DNA of 64,000 bases. It comes from CAWELS01 sp964468205. GTDB taxonomy: Bacteria; Acidobacteriota; Terriglobia; Bryobacterales; Bryobacteraceae. Made by a program: the position numbers and the translations under genes. The notes below the pieces were generated by a model that made no database searches, had not been told where the DNA came from, and saw only the letters and a list, made by a program, of their open reading frames with translations. The DNA is taken from contig CAYXVG010000009.1 of assembly GCA_964468205.1 (NCBI GenBank), positions 1 to 64,000 of the forward strand, in the 5' to 3' direction. Shown here piece after piece: positions 1-7,779 of this stretch (position 1 is the stretch's first letter; each line of letters opens with the position of its first letter).

Positions 1-73
1 CGGCGCGCGGGATCTCGATCATCGTGCCGATCATATACTCGAGCTCGACTCCGGCAGCGGCGATCTCTTCCTC
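1..73 (-). pseudogene. internal fragment of a second ppdK copy
   Basis: These 73 bases are the same, with one substitution at position 55, as bases 5414-5486 inside ppdK. On the minus strand they read in the ppdK frame (EYMIGTMIEIPRA, ppdK residues about 750-773). The one difference is synonymous (GCG to GCT, Ala). Identity stops abruptly at 73/74; 74-220 then shows no gene. The ppdK C-terminal part would continue to the left, outside the window. This is the 5'-truncated edge of a duplicated ppdK segment; whether the rest of that copy is intact cannot be seen. Confidence 0.85.
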
Positions 74-220
74 AACCGCTAGTCGGCACCTCGACGTGCA
101 GCGTACTGGATCAAACGGCAGCCGCTACAGGTCCTGCTTTGCAATTCCCGGAAAATTCGATTCCTCAGGACATTCAGCGGGTAGAGGTCGCAGATGCGAA
201 TCAACTGAGCAAGGGATCCC

Positions 221-1405
221 TCATGGTGTCCTCCCTTCAGCCAAAAGAAATACGTCCCAGGCCCACTTTCCGACATGGCTTCCTTTCGACTCATACACTT
301 TCGCCCGATAGTAGAATTGGTTGCCGAACTGATCGGTTTTCTTTGACGTCTTGTAGGTGAGACTGATGGCCTCGACGTCTAGCGCCGGAAGTGGATGCAA
401 CTCTGTCTCCTCAGACAGCCCGTTATGGTTTTGATCCTGCCACAACCTGAGATGTGAGTAAATAGCATCGTTGGAGTCAATCTGACCATCGGCGTTCCCG
501 CCATTTGACAGTTCATCATACACAGCGAGCGCAAGGAACCCATTTTCCCCTCGGCCTTCCTCAGGAGGCGGCTGTGGTGTGAAGTTCCCGAATAGTTCTA
601 TTGCGTTGTCTATTGCTCCGTTCTGGTCCCTATCAAGCACCAACCATGCGTCGTCCGAACCTCGAGCCGTCCACGACACGAAGACCGGCGGAGTGAAACC
701 CGTCGAGAAGAGTACGCCGTTTTCGACGCCTGTGAGCTCAAAGCCATCGCTCGCGATGTCAATGAGAATAGGCGAAAACCTGCAACAACAGCCAGTTGGA
801 CTCGCTGTGAAGGGGCTGGGACATCCTGTGCCGGGCCATAGACAGTAGTCGGTAACTTGGGTACTACATTGGTTCTCGGGTGGCTGGTCGGTACATGACC
901 CACTTGGACACGACGTGTTGCAGTTGTGGCTAACACTTGTTTGGTGGACTGGGCCCGGGAGTTGAACCGGACACGTCACCAATCTGTTGTACGGCACGAT
1001 TCCACACCATCCCGTAGTGATTAGGGTCGAGTTGTCCGTCGCGCTGGCAGAGAAATAGCCACTGCTAGCGATCGGCGTCGAGTATTGTGGCCAACACGAC
1101 ACTATCGTGGGATCATATACAGTTCCCGAATCTGTGTTGCATCCGCTGTAATGCTTGTTGAACGCTCCAAACGCACTCAAATACGGTATTTCTTGATAAT
1201 TATCGGGAACAGTAACTGTGTAGCTAACCGACTTGCAATGAGGACAATTCGATGGCGATGGGCCCGTCCCAAGACTGCAGGATGGCCCTAAGCACTCAGT
1301 ACTCGTTGTTTGGGAGGTATAAGTTGGAACACACTGTGGATGGGAAAGGCTCACATTCCACAGAAGCACTAAGATAGACCTGAAGACGCGCTTCGCGGCG
1401 TTCAT
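221..1405 (-). CDS. secreted Cys-rich protein with EF-hand-like calcium-binding C-terminus
   Basis: This 394-residue protein starts with a signal peptide (MNAAKRVFRSILVLLWNVSL). It has a Cys-rich middle (about residues 120-210, with many CxxxC and CCCR-type spacings). The C-terminal third carries three Asp/Asn-rich loops, DRDQNGAID, NADGQID and WQDQNHNG. They resemble the calcium loops seen in dockerins, EF-hands and the tail domain of some RTX-type exoproteins, where an ASDGFELTG segment is also common. The start is well supported: GGGAGGGAGG lies just upstream and the ATG overlaps the stop of the preceding gene (ATGA), so the two are translationally coupled. The function is unknown; an extracellular, calcium-stabilised protein is likely. 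It belongs to the accessory block beside the IS630 element. Confidence 0.7.
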   Translation of the reverse strand: MNAAKRVFRSILVLLWNVSLSHPQCVPTYTSQTTSTECLGPSCSLGTGPSPSNCPHCKSVSYTVTVPDNYQEIPYLSAFGAFNKHYSGCNTDSGTVYDPTIVSCWPQYSTPIASSGYFSASATDNSTLITTGWCGIVPYNRLVTCPVQLPGPVHQTSVSHNCNTSCPSGSCTDQPPENQCSTQVTDYCLWPGTGCPSPFTASPTGCCCRFSPILIDIASDGFELTGVENGVLFSTGFTPPVFVSWTARGSDDAWLVLDRDQNGAIDNAIELFGNFTPQPPPEEGRGENGFLALAVYDELSNGGNADGQIDSNDAIYSHLRLWQDQNHNGLSEETELHPLPALDVEAISLTYKTSKKTDQFGNQFYYRAKVYESKGSHVGKWAWDVFLLAEGRTP

Positions 1406-2289
1406 TGTTCGCCTCCCTCCCTCTCAAACTGTAAGAAATCGGGCTTCCGCTGAAGCAGTTGCTGGTTCTCTGCGCTCATCGCTTCATATATCGCTCGAAC
1501 ACCCGAGAACAATCGACGTCTGGGACTGGCACGGCTAGGCGATACATTTGGCGTGCTGGATGCGGATTCTTGGGGCAGTTGGGCCAGTCTGTCTAGCTTC
1601 CACAGGGCGGCCTCTCTCGCATGGCGAACTCCGCTCCAGAAGCCTCGCTGAAGCCGCCGATCCACAGCTCGGATGCTCGCTAGATCAAGTCCGAAAATAC
1701 TCACATCCGAGACAGAATCAAGCGCCTCCGCAGGAGACTCCGACAGTCCGCCAATACGCCTCTTAAGACGGTCAATCTCCTCATCGTTCAAGTCCAACTG
1801 ACTATAGGCCTCCAGAATGCTCTTGACCCGCTCCGTTTCAACTACACGGCCCAGACGCGTCGCCCCAACGAGGAGAACCTCCGTCTCAGAACCTTCCCAG
1901 GAGCCATCTTCAAAAACGAGGGCGCAGACATTAAGAATGCGGTTGAGTCCGTGCAACTGTGAGTTTCCCGCGACTATTGAACAGCTAGTGTCCGGATTCA
2001 GAACCTCACTGCTCTGAAAATACTCGATACTGCTTGTAGTGTTTCCGTGGCAGATTGAGAGGGCCGTGACAGTCTTCTCTGAAGTATTTCGGAGTAGAAA
2101 TGTGGTGGTATTTGGGCCTTCGTCGACCTGCTCCACGACGAGTTTGTTGTTGTCGGTGCGCCAACCCGTAGCCGCATCTTGTGAGGCAGCGACCGGAGCG
2201 ACGGCTATTTCGAGGGCGATGGCTAGTATCAATAACAGCGGCGCCAGAAACCGTGGACTATTAGTTAATGCCGCAACTTCCTCAGGCAT
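1402..2289 (-). CDS. exported hypothetical protein
   Basis: I place the start at 2289 (protein MPEEVAALTN...), because GGGAGGA stands 5-6 bases upstream and a clear signal sequence follows (LAPLLLILAIALEIAVAPVAA). The mature part is about 260 residues. The first half looks like a beta-sandwich (NTTTFLLRNTSEKTVTALSI), then there is a mostly helical charged C-terminal half. The same frame stays open far upstream, back into the IS630 transposase tail, but that extension is IS sequence and not part of this gene. Its last codons overlap the start of the 221-1405 gene, so both are probably one exported pair. I do not recognise the family. The IS now sits 112 bases upstream of its start and may have changed its promoter. 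Confidence 0.6.
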   Translation of the reverse strand: MPEEVAALTNSPRFLAPLLLILAIALEIAVAPVAASQDAATGWRTDNNKLVVEQVDEGPNTTTFLLRNTSEKTVTALSICHGNTTSSIEYFQSSEVLNPDTSCSIVAGNSQLHGLNRILNVCALVFEDGSWEGSETEVLLVGATRLGRVVETERVKSILEAYSQLDLNDEEIDRLKRRIGGLSESPAEALDSVSDVSIFGLDLASIRAVDRRLQRGFWSGVRHAREAALWKLDRLAQLPQESASSTPNVSPSRASPRRRLFSGVRAIYEAMSAENQQLLQRKPDFLQFEREGGEQ

Positions 2290-2401
2290 TTCTATCCTCC
2301 CTAGAGCCCCCTGGCTAGTTTGATTTAGTACGATCACAGAATACACCGGTTTGGGGGGGGGCAAGGATAAAGCGCACTGAATGTCATTTTTTAAAGAACT
2401 A

Positions 2402-2419
2402 CCAATTGTTCCGTAAGTA
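2402..2419 (+). repeat. left terminal inverted repeat of the IS630 element
   Basis: The sequence CCAATTGTTCCGTAAGTA begins right after TA at 2400-2401. It pairs with 3494-3511 at 15 of 18 positions. Confidence 0.8.
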
Positions 2420-2513
2420 TGTAGACCTATGCTGCCATTGCGTACGCTGTTTCGGGAGTTTGAAAAAAAAGCCCTGATCTTTTGTGGTGTCCGCTGCAGC
2501 TTGCGCAAGGCGC

Positions 2514-3458
2514 TCAGCAACTGCCGCTTGATTCGTTCTTCCCTGAGACCGCTTTTCTGCCCTTCCCGTGTGACTTGACCTCGCGCCAAACCTGCTCATC
2601 CGGATTCAACTCCGGCGAGTACGGAGGCAGATAGAAGATCCTGATCCGTCCTTCCTGCTTGTCCAGGAATTGCCGGACCACGCGGGATCGATGGCTGGGA
2701 TGGCCGTCCACGATCAGAAAGACCGGATGCTGGGCGCCTGTGATGAGGCGCCGCAGGAACTCCACGAACACCTTGGCCGTGACCGCCTTGGCCGTCAGCA
2801 TGAACCGCATGTCCCCCCGTCCGCTTACCGCTGAGATCATGTTCCAGCGGTGCCGGACACCGGTGGTGCGCACCACCGGAGTCTCCCCAACCGGCGCCCA
2901 GGTCGTCCCCCGGTGGTAGTCCGACCGCACCCCCGCTTCGTCGCCAAACCAGATACTGGCCTTTTCCGCCTTGGCCAACGCTTGGATCCGCGGATACTCC
3001 TCTCGCTTCCAGCGCTCCACCGCTTCCGCATCTTGCTCCATCGCGCGCCACAGCGGCCGCTGCGCGCTCAGGCCCATCTGCTTCATCAGCCGCCAAGCGC
3101 TGGTCTTGCTCAGCCGGATGCCGAATCGCTCGGCGATCAGCCAGCGAACCAAGTCCAGCGTCCACAGAGCGAACTCAAAGCGGTACTGCTGCGGCGTCTT
3201 GCCCGCAATGGTCTTGTAGATCCACTCGATCTGGGATCCGCTGATCCGGGGCGGCCGCCCCGGCACCGGCCGGGCCTTCAGCGCGCCCCATCCCCCAGAC
3301 CGATACCGAGCCATCCAACCAAATACCGTGGAGCGGCACAAGCCCATCGTTTCGGCGACCTGCTCTACGCGTTGTCCACTTTGCACGGCCTCCACGGCAC
3401 GAATCCGCATCTCTTCCAGCGTCTTGTGATCGAGGGCACGGGCGTCACGGCGAGCCAT
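2514..3458 (-). CDS. IS630-family transposase, C-terminus in the -1 frame
   Basis: This frame encodes 314 residues. Residues about 10-60 form a helix-turn-helix (VEQVAETMGLCRSTVFGWMA), followed by the GRPP linker. The DDE triad is visible as D173 (FGDEAG), D251 (IVDGHPSH) and E288 (NPDEQVWREVK). After K302 this frame quickly ends with an uncharacteristic tail (AVSGKNESSGSC). The -1 frame instead gives SGLREERIKRQLLSALRKLQ followed by TPQKIRAFF, which is the normal end of this family. The switch is at an AAAA run (AGA AAA GCG, near 2550). Either a one-base lesion inactivated the gene or the enzyme is made by -1 frameshifting. The -1 frame has no stop inside the IS and runs on into the 1402-2289 gene. 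Confidence 0.8.
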   Translation of the reverse strand: MARRDARALDHKTLEEMRIRAVEAVQSGQRVEQVAETMGLCRSTVFGWMARYRSGGWGALKARPVPGRPPRISGSQIEWIYKTIAGKTPQQYRFEFALWTLDLVRWLIAERFGIRLSKTSAWRLMKQMGLSAQRPLWRAMEQDAEAVERWKREEYPRIQALAKAEKASIWFGDEAGVRSDYHRGTTWAPVGETPVVRTTGVRHRWNMISAVSGRGDMRFMLTAKAVTAKVFVEFLRRLITGAQHPVFLIVDGHPSHRSRVVRQFLDKQEGRIRIFYLPPYSPELNPDEQVWREVKSHGKGRKAVSGKNESSGSC

Positions 3459-3493
3459 GCCCCAGTATCGCAGAAAAACTCAAGAAGTACAAC

Positions 3494-3511
3494 TACTTAT
3501 GAAACAATTAG
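3494..3511 (-). repeat. right terminal inverted repeat of the IS630 element
   Basis: Read on the minus strand this is CTAATTGTTTCATAAGTA. It mirrors the left end, with TA following at 3512-3513. Confidence 0.8.
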
Positions 3512-3514
3512 TAC

Positions 3515-4243
3515 GTGCGTCTACTCCTCTTTCGGCGGCCTGCCCGGATCCAATTTCACGTCCTTTCTGGCTTTGGGGGCGTTATTTACTACGTCAACAA
3601 CAGCTTAGCCAACAACGCACTTCTCGACCAAGCCGCTCAGGCTTGGGGAACATCTCTTGTACTGCAACGCGGCCCTAGCTCGTACGCTGGTTTCGAGGAT
3701 GTGCGGCTCACCAATGGCTCCAATCCAGAGGCTCTAGCTGTTACGCAACCTATGGAACAGGGTGGAGGAGGTTGCTGGTGGAAGCTGGACGCAGATGATA
3801 GGTGCATGGATGAGCACGTGAGCTATGCGGCTGACATTGAGGTTGATCCATTCGCGATCCCGAACAAGGCCCTTGAACTCGGTGTGAGCTTTGACACCAT
3901 GTGGTTATTTGTCCTCTCTCACGAGTTGGGCCACGTTGTCGGGCTCGATGATGTGGACCCAGTGGGGATGAATAGCTGCGCGTTCGTGGAGAGTGTGATG
4001 TATGATTCCCCTTTCGCCGCCACATGCCTACAAACCGCACAGGTCGATTGTGACTGTAAAACTATCGACGATGTGTACAGTGAACTACCTGGTTTCGGTT
4101 CCTACGGATCTTGGGTCACCAACTCGACCTGCTGGTGGTCGGAAGAGGGCCTGTCGGCCCTCACCCCAAATGGTCCACCAACGAAAGATTGCCACATACC
4201 CGGTTCGGTGGTGGGTGCCAGACTCGGTCTAGAGGATTACTAG
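3515..4243 (+). CDS. metzincin-type zinc metalloprotease, probably 5'-truncated by the IS
   Basis: This 242-residue frame begins with GTG only one base beyond the TA that flanks the IS. The zinc motif HELGHVVGLDD is at residues 136-146, giving ligands H136, H140 and probably D146 (metzincin form HExxHxxGxxD) with catalytic E137; VMYDS at about 161-165 fits the Met-turn. The segment GGVIYYVNNSLANNALLDQAA resembles the N-terminal strand and helix of matrixin-like catalytic domains. Many Cys residues (CWW, CAF, CDC, CWW) suggest an exported, disulfide-bonded protein, yet there is no signal peptide and no ribosome binding site. The IS therefore probably separated the gene from its promoter and export signal. 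The catalytic domain looks complete; expression is doubtful. Confidence 0.6.
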   Translation: MRLLLFRRPARIQFHVLSGFGGVIYYVNNSLANNALLDQAAQAWGTSLVLQRGPSSYAGFEDVRLTNGSNPEALAVTQPMEQGGGGCWWKLDADDRCMDEHVSYAADIEVDPFAIPNKALELGVSFDTMWLFVLSHELGHVVGLDDVDPVGMNSCAFVESVMYDSPFAATCLQTAQVDCDCKTIDDVYSELPGFGSYGSWVTNSTCWWSEEGLSALTPNGPPTKDCHIPGSVVGARLGLEDY

Positions 4244-4276
4244 AAGCTATATGATAGAGACTAAGGAGGCGAAATC

Positions 4277-4906
4277 ATGCGCGCTCTAAGCGTCGTTGTC
4301 ACTCTGTCGCTGTCGCTGGGACTAGTCTTCGCGCAGCCGGATTACTCGAATCGACGCCAAACCAGCCGTTCGGCCAAAGCTCCCGAGCCCCCCGAACCCA
4401 GGGGAAGCGCAAGGTTCTTCGTCATGCTTTCAGACCCGTCGCCCAATCTAGAAAAGATAACGCGAAATGCGCAGTTGATCGTTGACGTCACCGTCGAGAA
4501 GATCCTGGGGCCGCGTCTGAGGAATCCTTCCGTTGCCAACTCGTTCAACACCGACGTGCTTCTGTCGGTCAACCGGGTCTTGCGTGGACAGTTGGGCGAA
4601 AGCAAGATCATCACCTTTCATTGGGGAGGTACGAATGGCTATTTCGAGGCGCAGGCGGTCCAAGACCCGCCGATGCGGCCAGGAGAGCGGTACATATTCT
4701 TTTTGAAGAGCGACCGGAGACCCGGCCTTCCAACTTACTCGATCCCCGGAGCCTCTCGGTACTACAGGGTGGGGATTTGGAACGGATCGTTCGGAATCCG
4801 GCGGGAGAAGGTGTTTGCAGCTCCGCGAGCAGCCCCGGCTCTGAAAGAACACTCTGGTATGGATCTTGCCGAATTCGTTCGGGATGTTGAGAGGTTTGCC
4901 AACTAG
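4277..4906 (+). CDS. exported hypothetical protein
   Basis: This 209-residue protein has a typical signal peptide (MRALSVVVTLSLSLGLVFAQ). A strong Shine-Dalgarno AAGGAGG lies 7-8 bases before the ATG. A basic, Pro-rich linker (residues 25-45) leads to a beta-rich domain with NAQLIVDVTVEKILGP and VLRGQLGESKIITFHW. This has the look of a small OB-like or beta-barrel domain often found in Acidobacteria exported proteins whose function is unknown; the resemblance is my own and not a family assignment. It follows the protease by 33 bases on the same strand and ends 28 bases before a strong bidirectional terminator. Confidence 0.65.
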   Translation: MRALSVVVTLSLSLGLVFAQPDYSNRRQTSRSAKAPEPPEPRGSARFFVMLSDPSPNLEKITRNAQLIVDVTVEKILGPRLRNPSVANSFNTDVLLSVNRVLRGQLGESKIITFHWGGTNGYFEAQAVQDPPMRPGERYIFFLKSDRRPGLPTYSIPGASRYYRVGIWNGSFGIRREKVFAAPRAAPALKEHSGMDLAEFVRDVERFAN

Positions 4907-4934
4907 CCTGGAAAACAGACCTGACGCCGCGACC

Positions 4935-4970
4935 GAAGAAGGCCGGCCCCGGTAAGGGCCGGCCTTCTTC
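4935..4970. terminator. bidirectional hairpin terminator
   Basis: There is a perfect 15-bp stem (GAAGAAGGCCGGCCC, 4935-4949, pairing with 4956-4970) around a 6-base loop. It lies between the converging ends of the exported gene at 4906 and ppdK at 5001. On each strand the stem is flanked by an A-rich and a T-containing base, but there is no long U tract. Confidence 0.75.
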
Positions 4971-5000
4971 ATGTGTGTTGCTTCTTGCGGGTAAAGCCGT

Positions 5001-7733
5001 CTACGCGGTGCGCATGGTCTCGGCGCCGGCGTCGGCGCTCTTGGCCGTGATGGCGGCCTGAGCGGAAGCCAGGCGGGCGATGGGCACGCGGTAGGGGGAG
5101 CAGGAGACGTAGTCCATGCCGACGCGGTAGCAGAAACCGACCGACTGGGGTTCGCCACCGTGCTCGCCGCAGATGCCGACTTCGAGGTCGGGGTTGGTTT
5201 GGCGGCCCTTGGTGACGCCGATCTCGACGAGTTGCCCGATGCCCTCCTGGTCAAGGACTTGGAACGGGTCGTTCTTGAAGATCTTCTTGTCTTCGTAGTC
5301 GGCGGAGAACCGGACGTAATCGTCGCGGCTGAGGCCCATGCCGGTCTGGGTGAGGTCGTTGGTACCGAAGCTGAAGAACTCGGCTTCCTCGGCGACCTTG
5401 TCAGCGGTGAGGGCGGCGCGCGGGATCTCGATCATCGTGCCGATCATATACTCGAGCTCGACTCCGGCCGCGGCGATCTCTTCCTCGAAGACAGCCTTGA
5501 CGATCGTCTTCTGGTGAGCCAGTTCCTCGACGCCGCCGATGAGCGGGATCATGACTTCCGGAATCACCTTGACGCCCTTCTTGGCCACTTGGAGAGCGGC
5601 CTGGACGATGGCGCGGGCCTGCATTTCGGTGATCTCGGGATAGGAGATGCCGAGCCGGCAGCCGCGGTGGCCGAGCATCGGGTTGAACTCGTGGAGTTCT
5701 TCCACTCGCCGGAGCAGTTCGGGAAGCCTCTTCTTGAGGTCCTTCACTTCGATGTCATAGCGGGCGGCCATTTCCCTCTTCTCCTTGATCTTGGCGTAGG
5801 GGAGCTTGGCCAGGTCCACCATGATCTCCTCGCGCTTGGGAACGAACTCGTGAAGCGGAGGATCGAGGGTACGGATGACGACCGGGAAGCCATCCATCGC
5901 CTTGAACAGGCCGGCAAAGTCGCGGCGCTGCATCGGGAGGAGCTTCTTGAGGGCCTTCTTGCGGTCCTTCTCCGAATTGGAAAGGATCATCGCCTGCACG
6001 TGCTCGATTTTGCCTTCGCCGAAGAACATGTGCTCAGTACGGCAGAGGCCGATGCCCTCGGCGCCGAACTTGCGGGCCACCTTGGCATCGCGGGGCACGT
6101 CGGCGTTCGCGCGGACACCGAACCCGCCGCGGAACTCGTCGGCCCAGCTCATGAACTCGGCGAGCAGACCGGAGGATGGATCCGGCTCGACGGTGGCCGC
6201 CTGGCCGGCGAGAACCTCACCGAGGGAGCCGTCGAGCGACAGCCAGTCGCCTTCCTTCAGGGTAATGCCGCCGACGGAAAGCTTCTTGGCGCTGGAGTCG
6301 ACGTTGATGGATTCGGCGCCCGCCACGCAGGGGATGCCCATGCCGCGGGCAACGACGGCCGCGTGGGAGGTCATGCCGCCGCGGGAGGTGAGGATGCCTT
6401 TCGAGACTTCCATGCCGTGGATGTCATCGGGGACAGTCTCTTTGCGGCAGAGGATCACCGGGGAGTCCTTGGCGGCGACAACGGCGTCGTCGGCGGAGAA
6501 GACGATGCGGCCGACGGCGGCGCCGGGGCTGGCCGGGAGGCCCTTGGCGATGAGCTTGAGGTCGCCCTTGGTTTTCGGGTCGAGAATGGGGTGAAGGAGC
6601 TGGTCAAGCTGTTGCGGGTCGACACGCATGACGGCCTCTTCCTTGGAGATGAGACCTTCGTGAACCATGTCAACGGCGATCTTGACAGCGGCCGGACCGG
6701 TCCGCTTGCCATTGCGGGTTTGCAGCATGTAGAGCTTCTTGTCCTGGATGGTGAACTCGAAGTCCTGGACGTCTTTGTAGTGTTGCTCGAGGCTGGTGGT
6801 GATCTCCTTGAGCTGCTCGTAGGCCTCGGGCATGATGTCCGCCAGCGTGGAGATCGGCTGCGGGGTACGAATGCCGGCCACGACGTCCTCGCCCTGGGCG
6901 TTCACGAGGTACTCGCCATAGAACTCCTTGGCGCCGGTGGCGGGGTTGCGGGTGAAGCCAACGCCGGTGGCCGAGGTGTCGCCCATGTTGCCGTAGACCA
7001 TGACCTGGACGTTGACGGCGGTACCGAGGTTGTCGTCGATCTTGTTCATCTTCCGGTAGTGGCTCGCGCGGGGATTCCACCAGGAACCAAAGACGGCGTC
7101 GCGGGCCATGGTGAGCTGCTGGACCGGATCCTGCGGGAAGGCCTGGCCGGTTTCCTTCTTGTAGACCTTCTTGTATTCGTCGATGATCTTCTTGAGGTCG
7201 TCAGCCGTGAGATCGGTATCGAATTTGACCTTGGCCTTTTTCTTTTGGGCGTCAAAGACGTGCTCGAACTTCTCCTTCGGGATGCCCATGACGACGTTGC
7301 CGAACATCTGGACGAAGCGGCGGTAGCAGTCATAGGAGAAGCGCTCGTCACCGGACTTCTTGATGAGGCCCTTGACTGACTTGTCATTGAGGCCAAGATT
7401 GAGGACGGTGTCCATCATGCCGGGCATGGAGAACTTCGCTCCGGAGCGGACACTGACAAGGAGGGGATCCTCGGCGTCACCCAACTTTTTGCCCATTTCG
7501 GCCTCGAGCGTCGCGAGGGCGGCCATCATCTGCTCGTCGACTTCCTTGGGGACTTTCTTGTCGTTGTCGAAATAGATGATGCAGACGTCAGTGGAGATGG
7601 TGAAACCAGGCGGCACGGGAACGCCAGCGCGGCTCATTTCAGCGAGGCCGGCGCCTTTGCCGCCCAGCGTATCTTTCATGGTACCGTCGCCATCGGCAGT
7701 CCCGCCGCCGAACGAGTATACGTACTTGCTCAT
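5001..7733 (-). CDS. ppdK: pyruvate, phosphate dikinase
   Basis: PPDK interconverts ATP, phosphate and pyruvate with AMP, pyrophosphate and phosphoenolpyruvate in the cytoplasm. The 910 residues match the full family length. The N-terminal nucleotide-binding domain has YSFGGGTADGDGTMKDTLGG and VSVRSGAKFSMPGMMDT. The swivelling phosphohistidine domain has GGMTSHAAVVARGMGIPCV with the phospho-acceptor His at residue 457. The C-terminal TIM-barrel PEP/pyruvate domain has EGIGLCRTEHMF and ends with a GICGEHGGEP segment carrying the catalytic Cys. AAGGAG lies 12 bases before the ATG. It is the last gene of a recO-glyQ-glyS-ppdK run, 46 bases after glyS. Residues about 750-773 are repeated at window positions 1-73. 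Confidence 0.97.
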   Translation of the reverse strand: MSKYVYSFGGGTADGDGTMKDTLGGKGAGLAEMSRAGVPVPPGFTISTDVCIIYFDNDKKVPKEVDEQMMAALATLEAEMGKKLGDAEDPLLVSVRSGAKFSMPGMMDTVLNLGLNDKSVKGLIKKSGDERFSYDCYRRFVQMFGNVVMGIPKEKFEHVFDAQKKKAKVKFDTDLTADDLKKIIDEYKKVYKKETGQAFPQDPVQQLTMARDAVFGSWWNPRASHYRKMNKIDDNLGTAVNVQVMVYGNMGDTSATGVGFTRNPATGAKEFYGEYLVNAQGEDVVAGIRTPQPISTLADIMPEAYEQLKEITTSLEQHYKDVQDFEFTIQDKKLYMLQTRNGKRTGPAAVKIAVDMVHEGLISKEEAVMRVDPQQLDQLLHPILDPKTKGDLKLIAKGLPASPGAAVGRIVFSADDAVVAAKDSPVILCRKETVPDDIHGMEVSKGILTSRGGMTSHAAVVARGMGIPCVAGAESINVDSSAKKLSVGGITLKEGDWLSLDGSLGEVLAGQAATVEPDPSSGLLAEFMSWADEFRGGFGVRANADVPRDAKVARKFGAEGIGLCRTEHMFFGEGKIEHVQAMILSNSEKDRKKALKKLLPMQRRDFAGLFKAMDGFPVVIRTLDPPLHEFVPKREEIMVDLAKLPYAKIKEKREMAARYDIEVKDLKKRLPELLRRVEELHEFNPMLGHRGCRLGISYPEITEMQARAIVQAALQVAKKGVKVIPEVMIPLIGGVEELAHQKTIVKAVFEEEIAAAGVELEYMIGTMIEIPRAALTADKVAEEAEFFSFGTNDLTQTGMGLSRDDYVRFSADYEDKKIFKNDPFQVLDQEGIGQLVEIGVTKGRQTNPDLEVGICGEHGGEPQSVGFCYRVGMDYVSCSPYRVPIARLASAQAAITAKSADAGAETMRTA
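5414..5486 (-). repeat. ppdK segment duplicated at the window start
   Basis: This is the source copy of the 73-base direct repeat found at 1-73. Both copies have the same orientation and 72 of 73 bases match. The spacing between the copies is 5413 bases. Confidence 0.85.
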
Positions 7734-7779
7734 AGATGAACTTTCTCCTTATCGATAAGTAACCGTTCCTTACGGGTAG

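Larger units (their letters stand above)
2402..3511 (-). mobile_element. IS630-family insertion sequence
   Basis: The element is about 1110 bp, bounded by imperfect terminal inverted repeats (15 of the first 18 bases match) and flanked on both sides by TA (2400-2401 and 3512-3513), the target duplication typical of IS630/Tc1-mariner elements. It carries one DDE transposase gene read leftward. It lies between two outward-facing genes of the accessory block, in what was probably their shared promoter region. Confidence 0.85.

Noticed and set aside
24..311. Open frames on the plus strand at the window start
   Set aside because: They read against the duplicated ppdK segment and the 221-1405 gene, with no ribosome binding site or protein-like sequence.
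2850..3608. Long plus-strand frame over the transposase
   Set aside because: It is the antisense of the IS630 transposase; Pro/Arg-rich and without any known fold.
5160..7379. 739-residue plus-strand frame antisense to ppdK
   Set aside because: A high-GC antisense shadow; rich in Gly, Leu, Asp and Glu with no domains, and ppdK is certain on the other strand.
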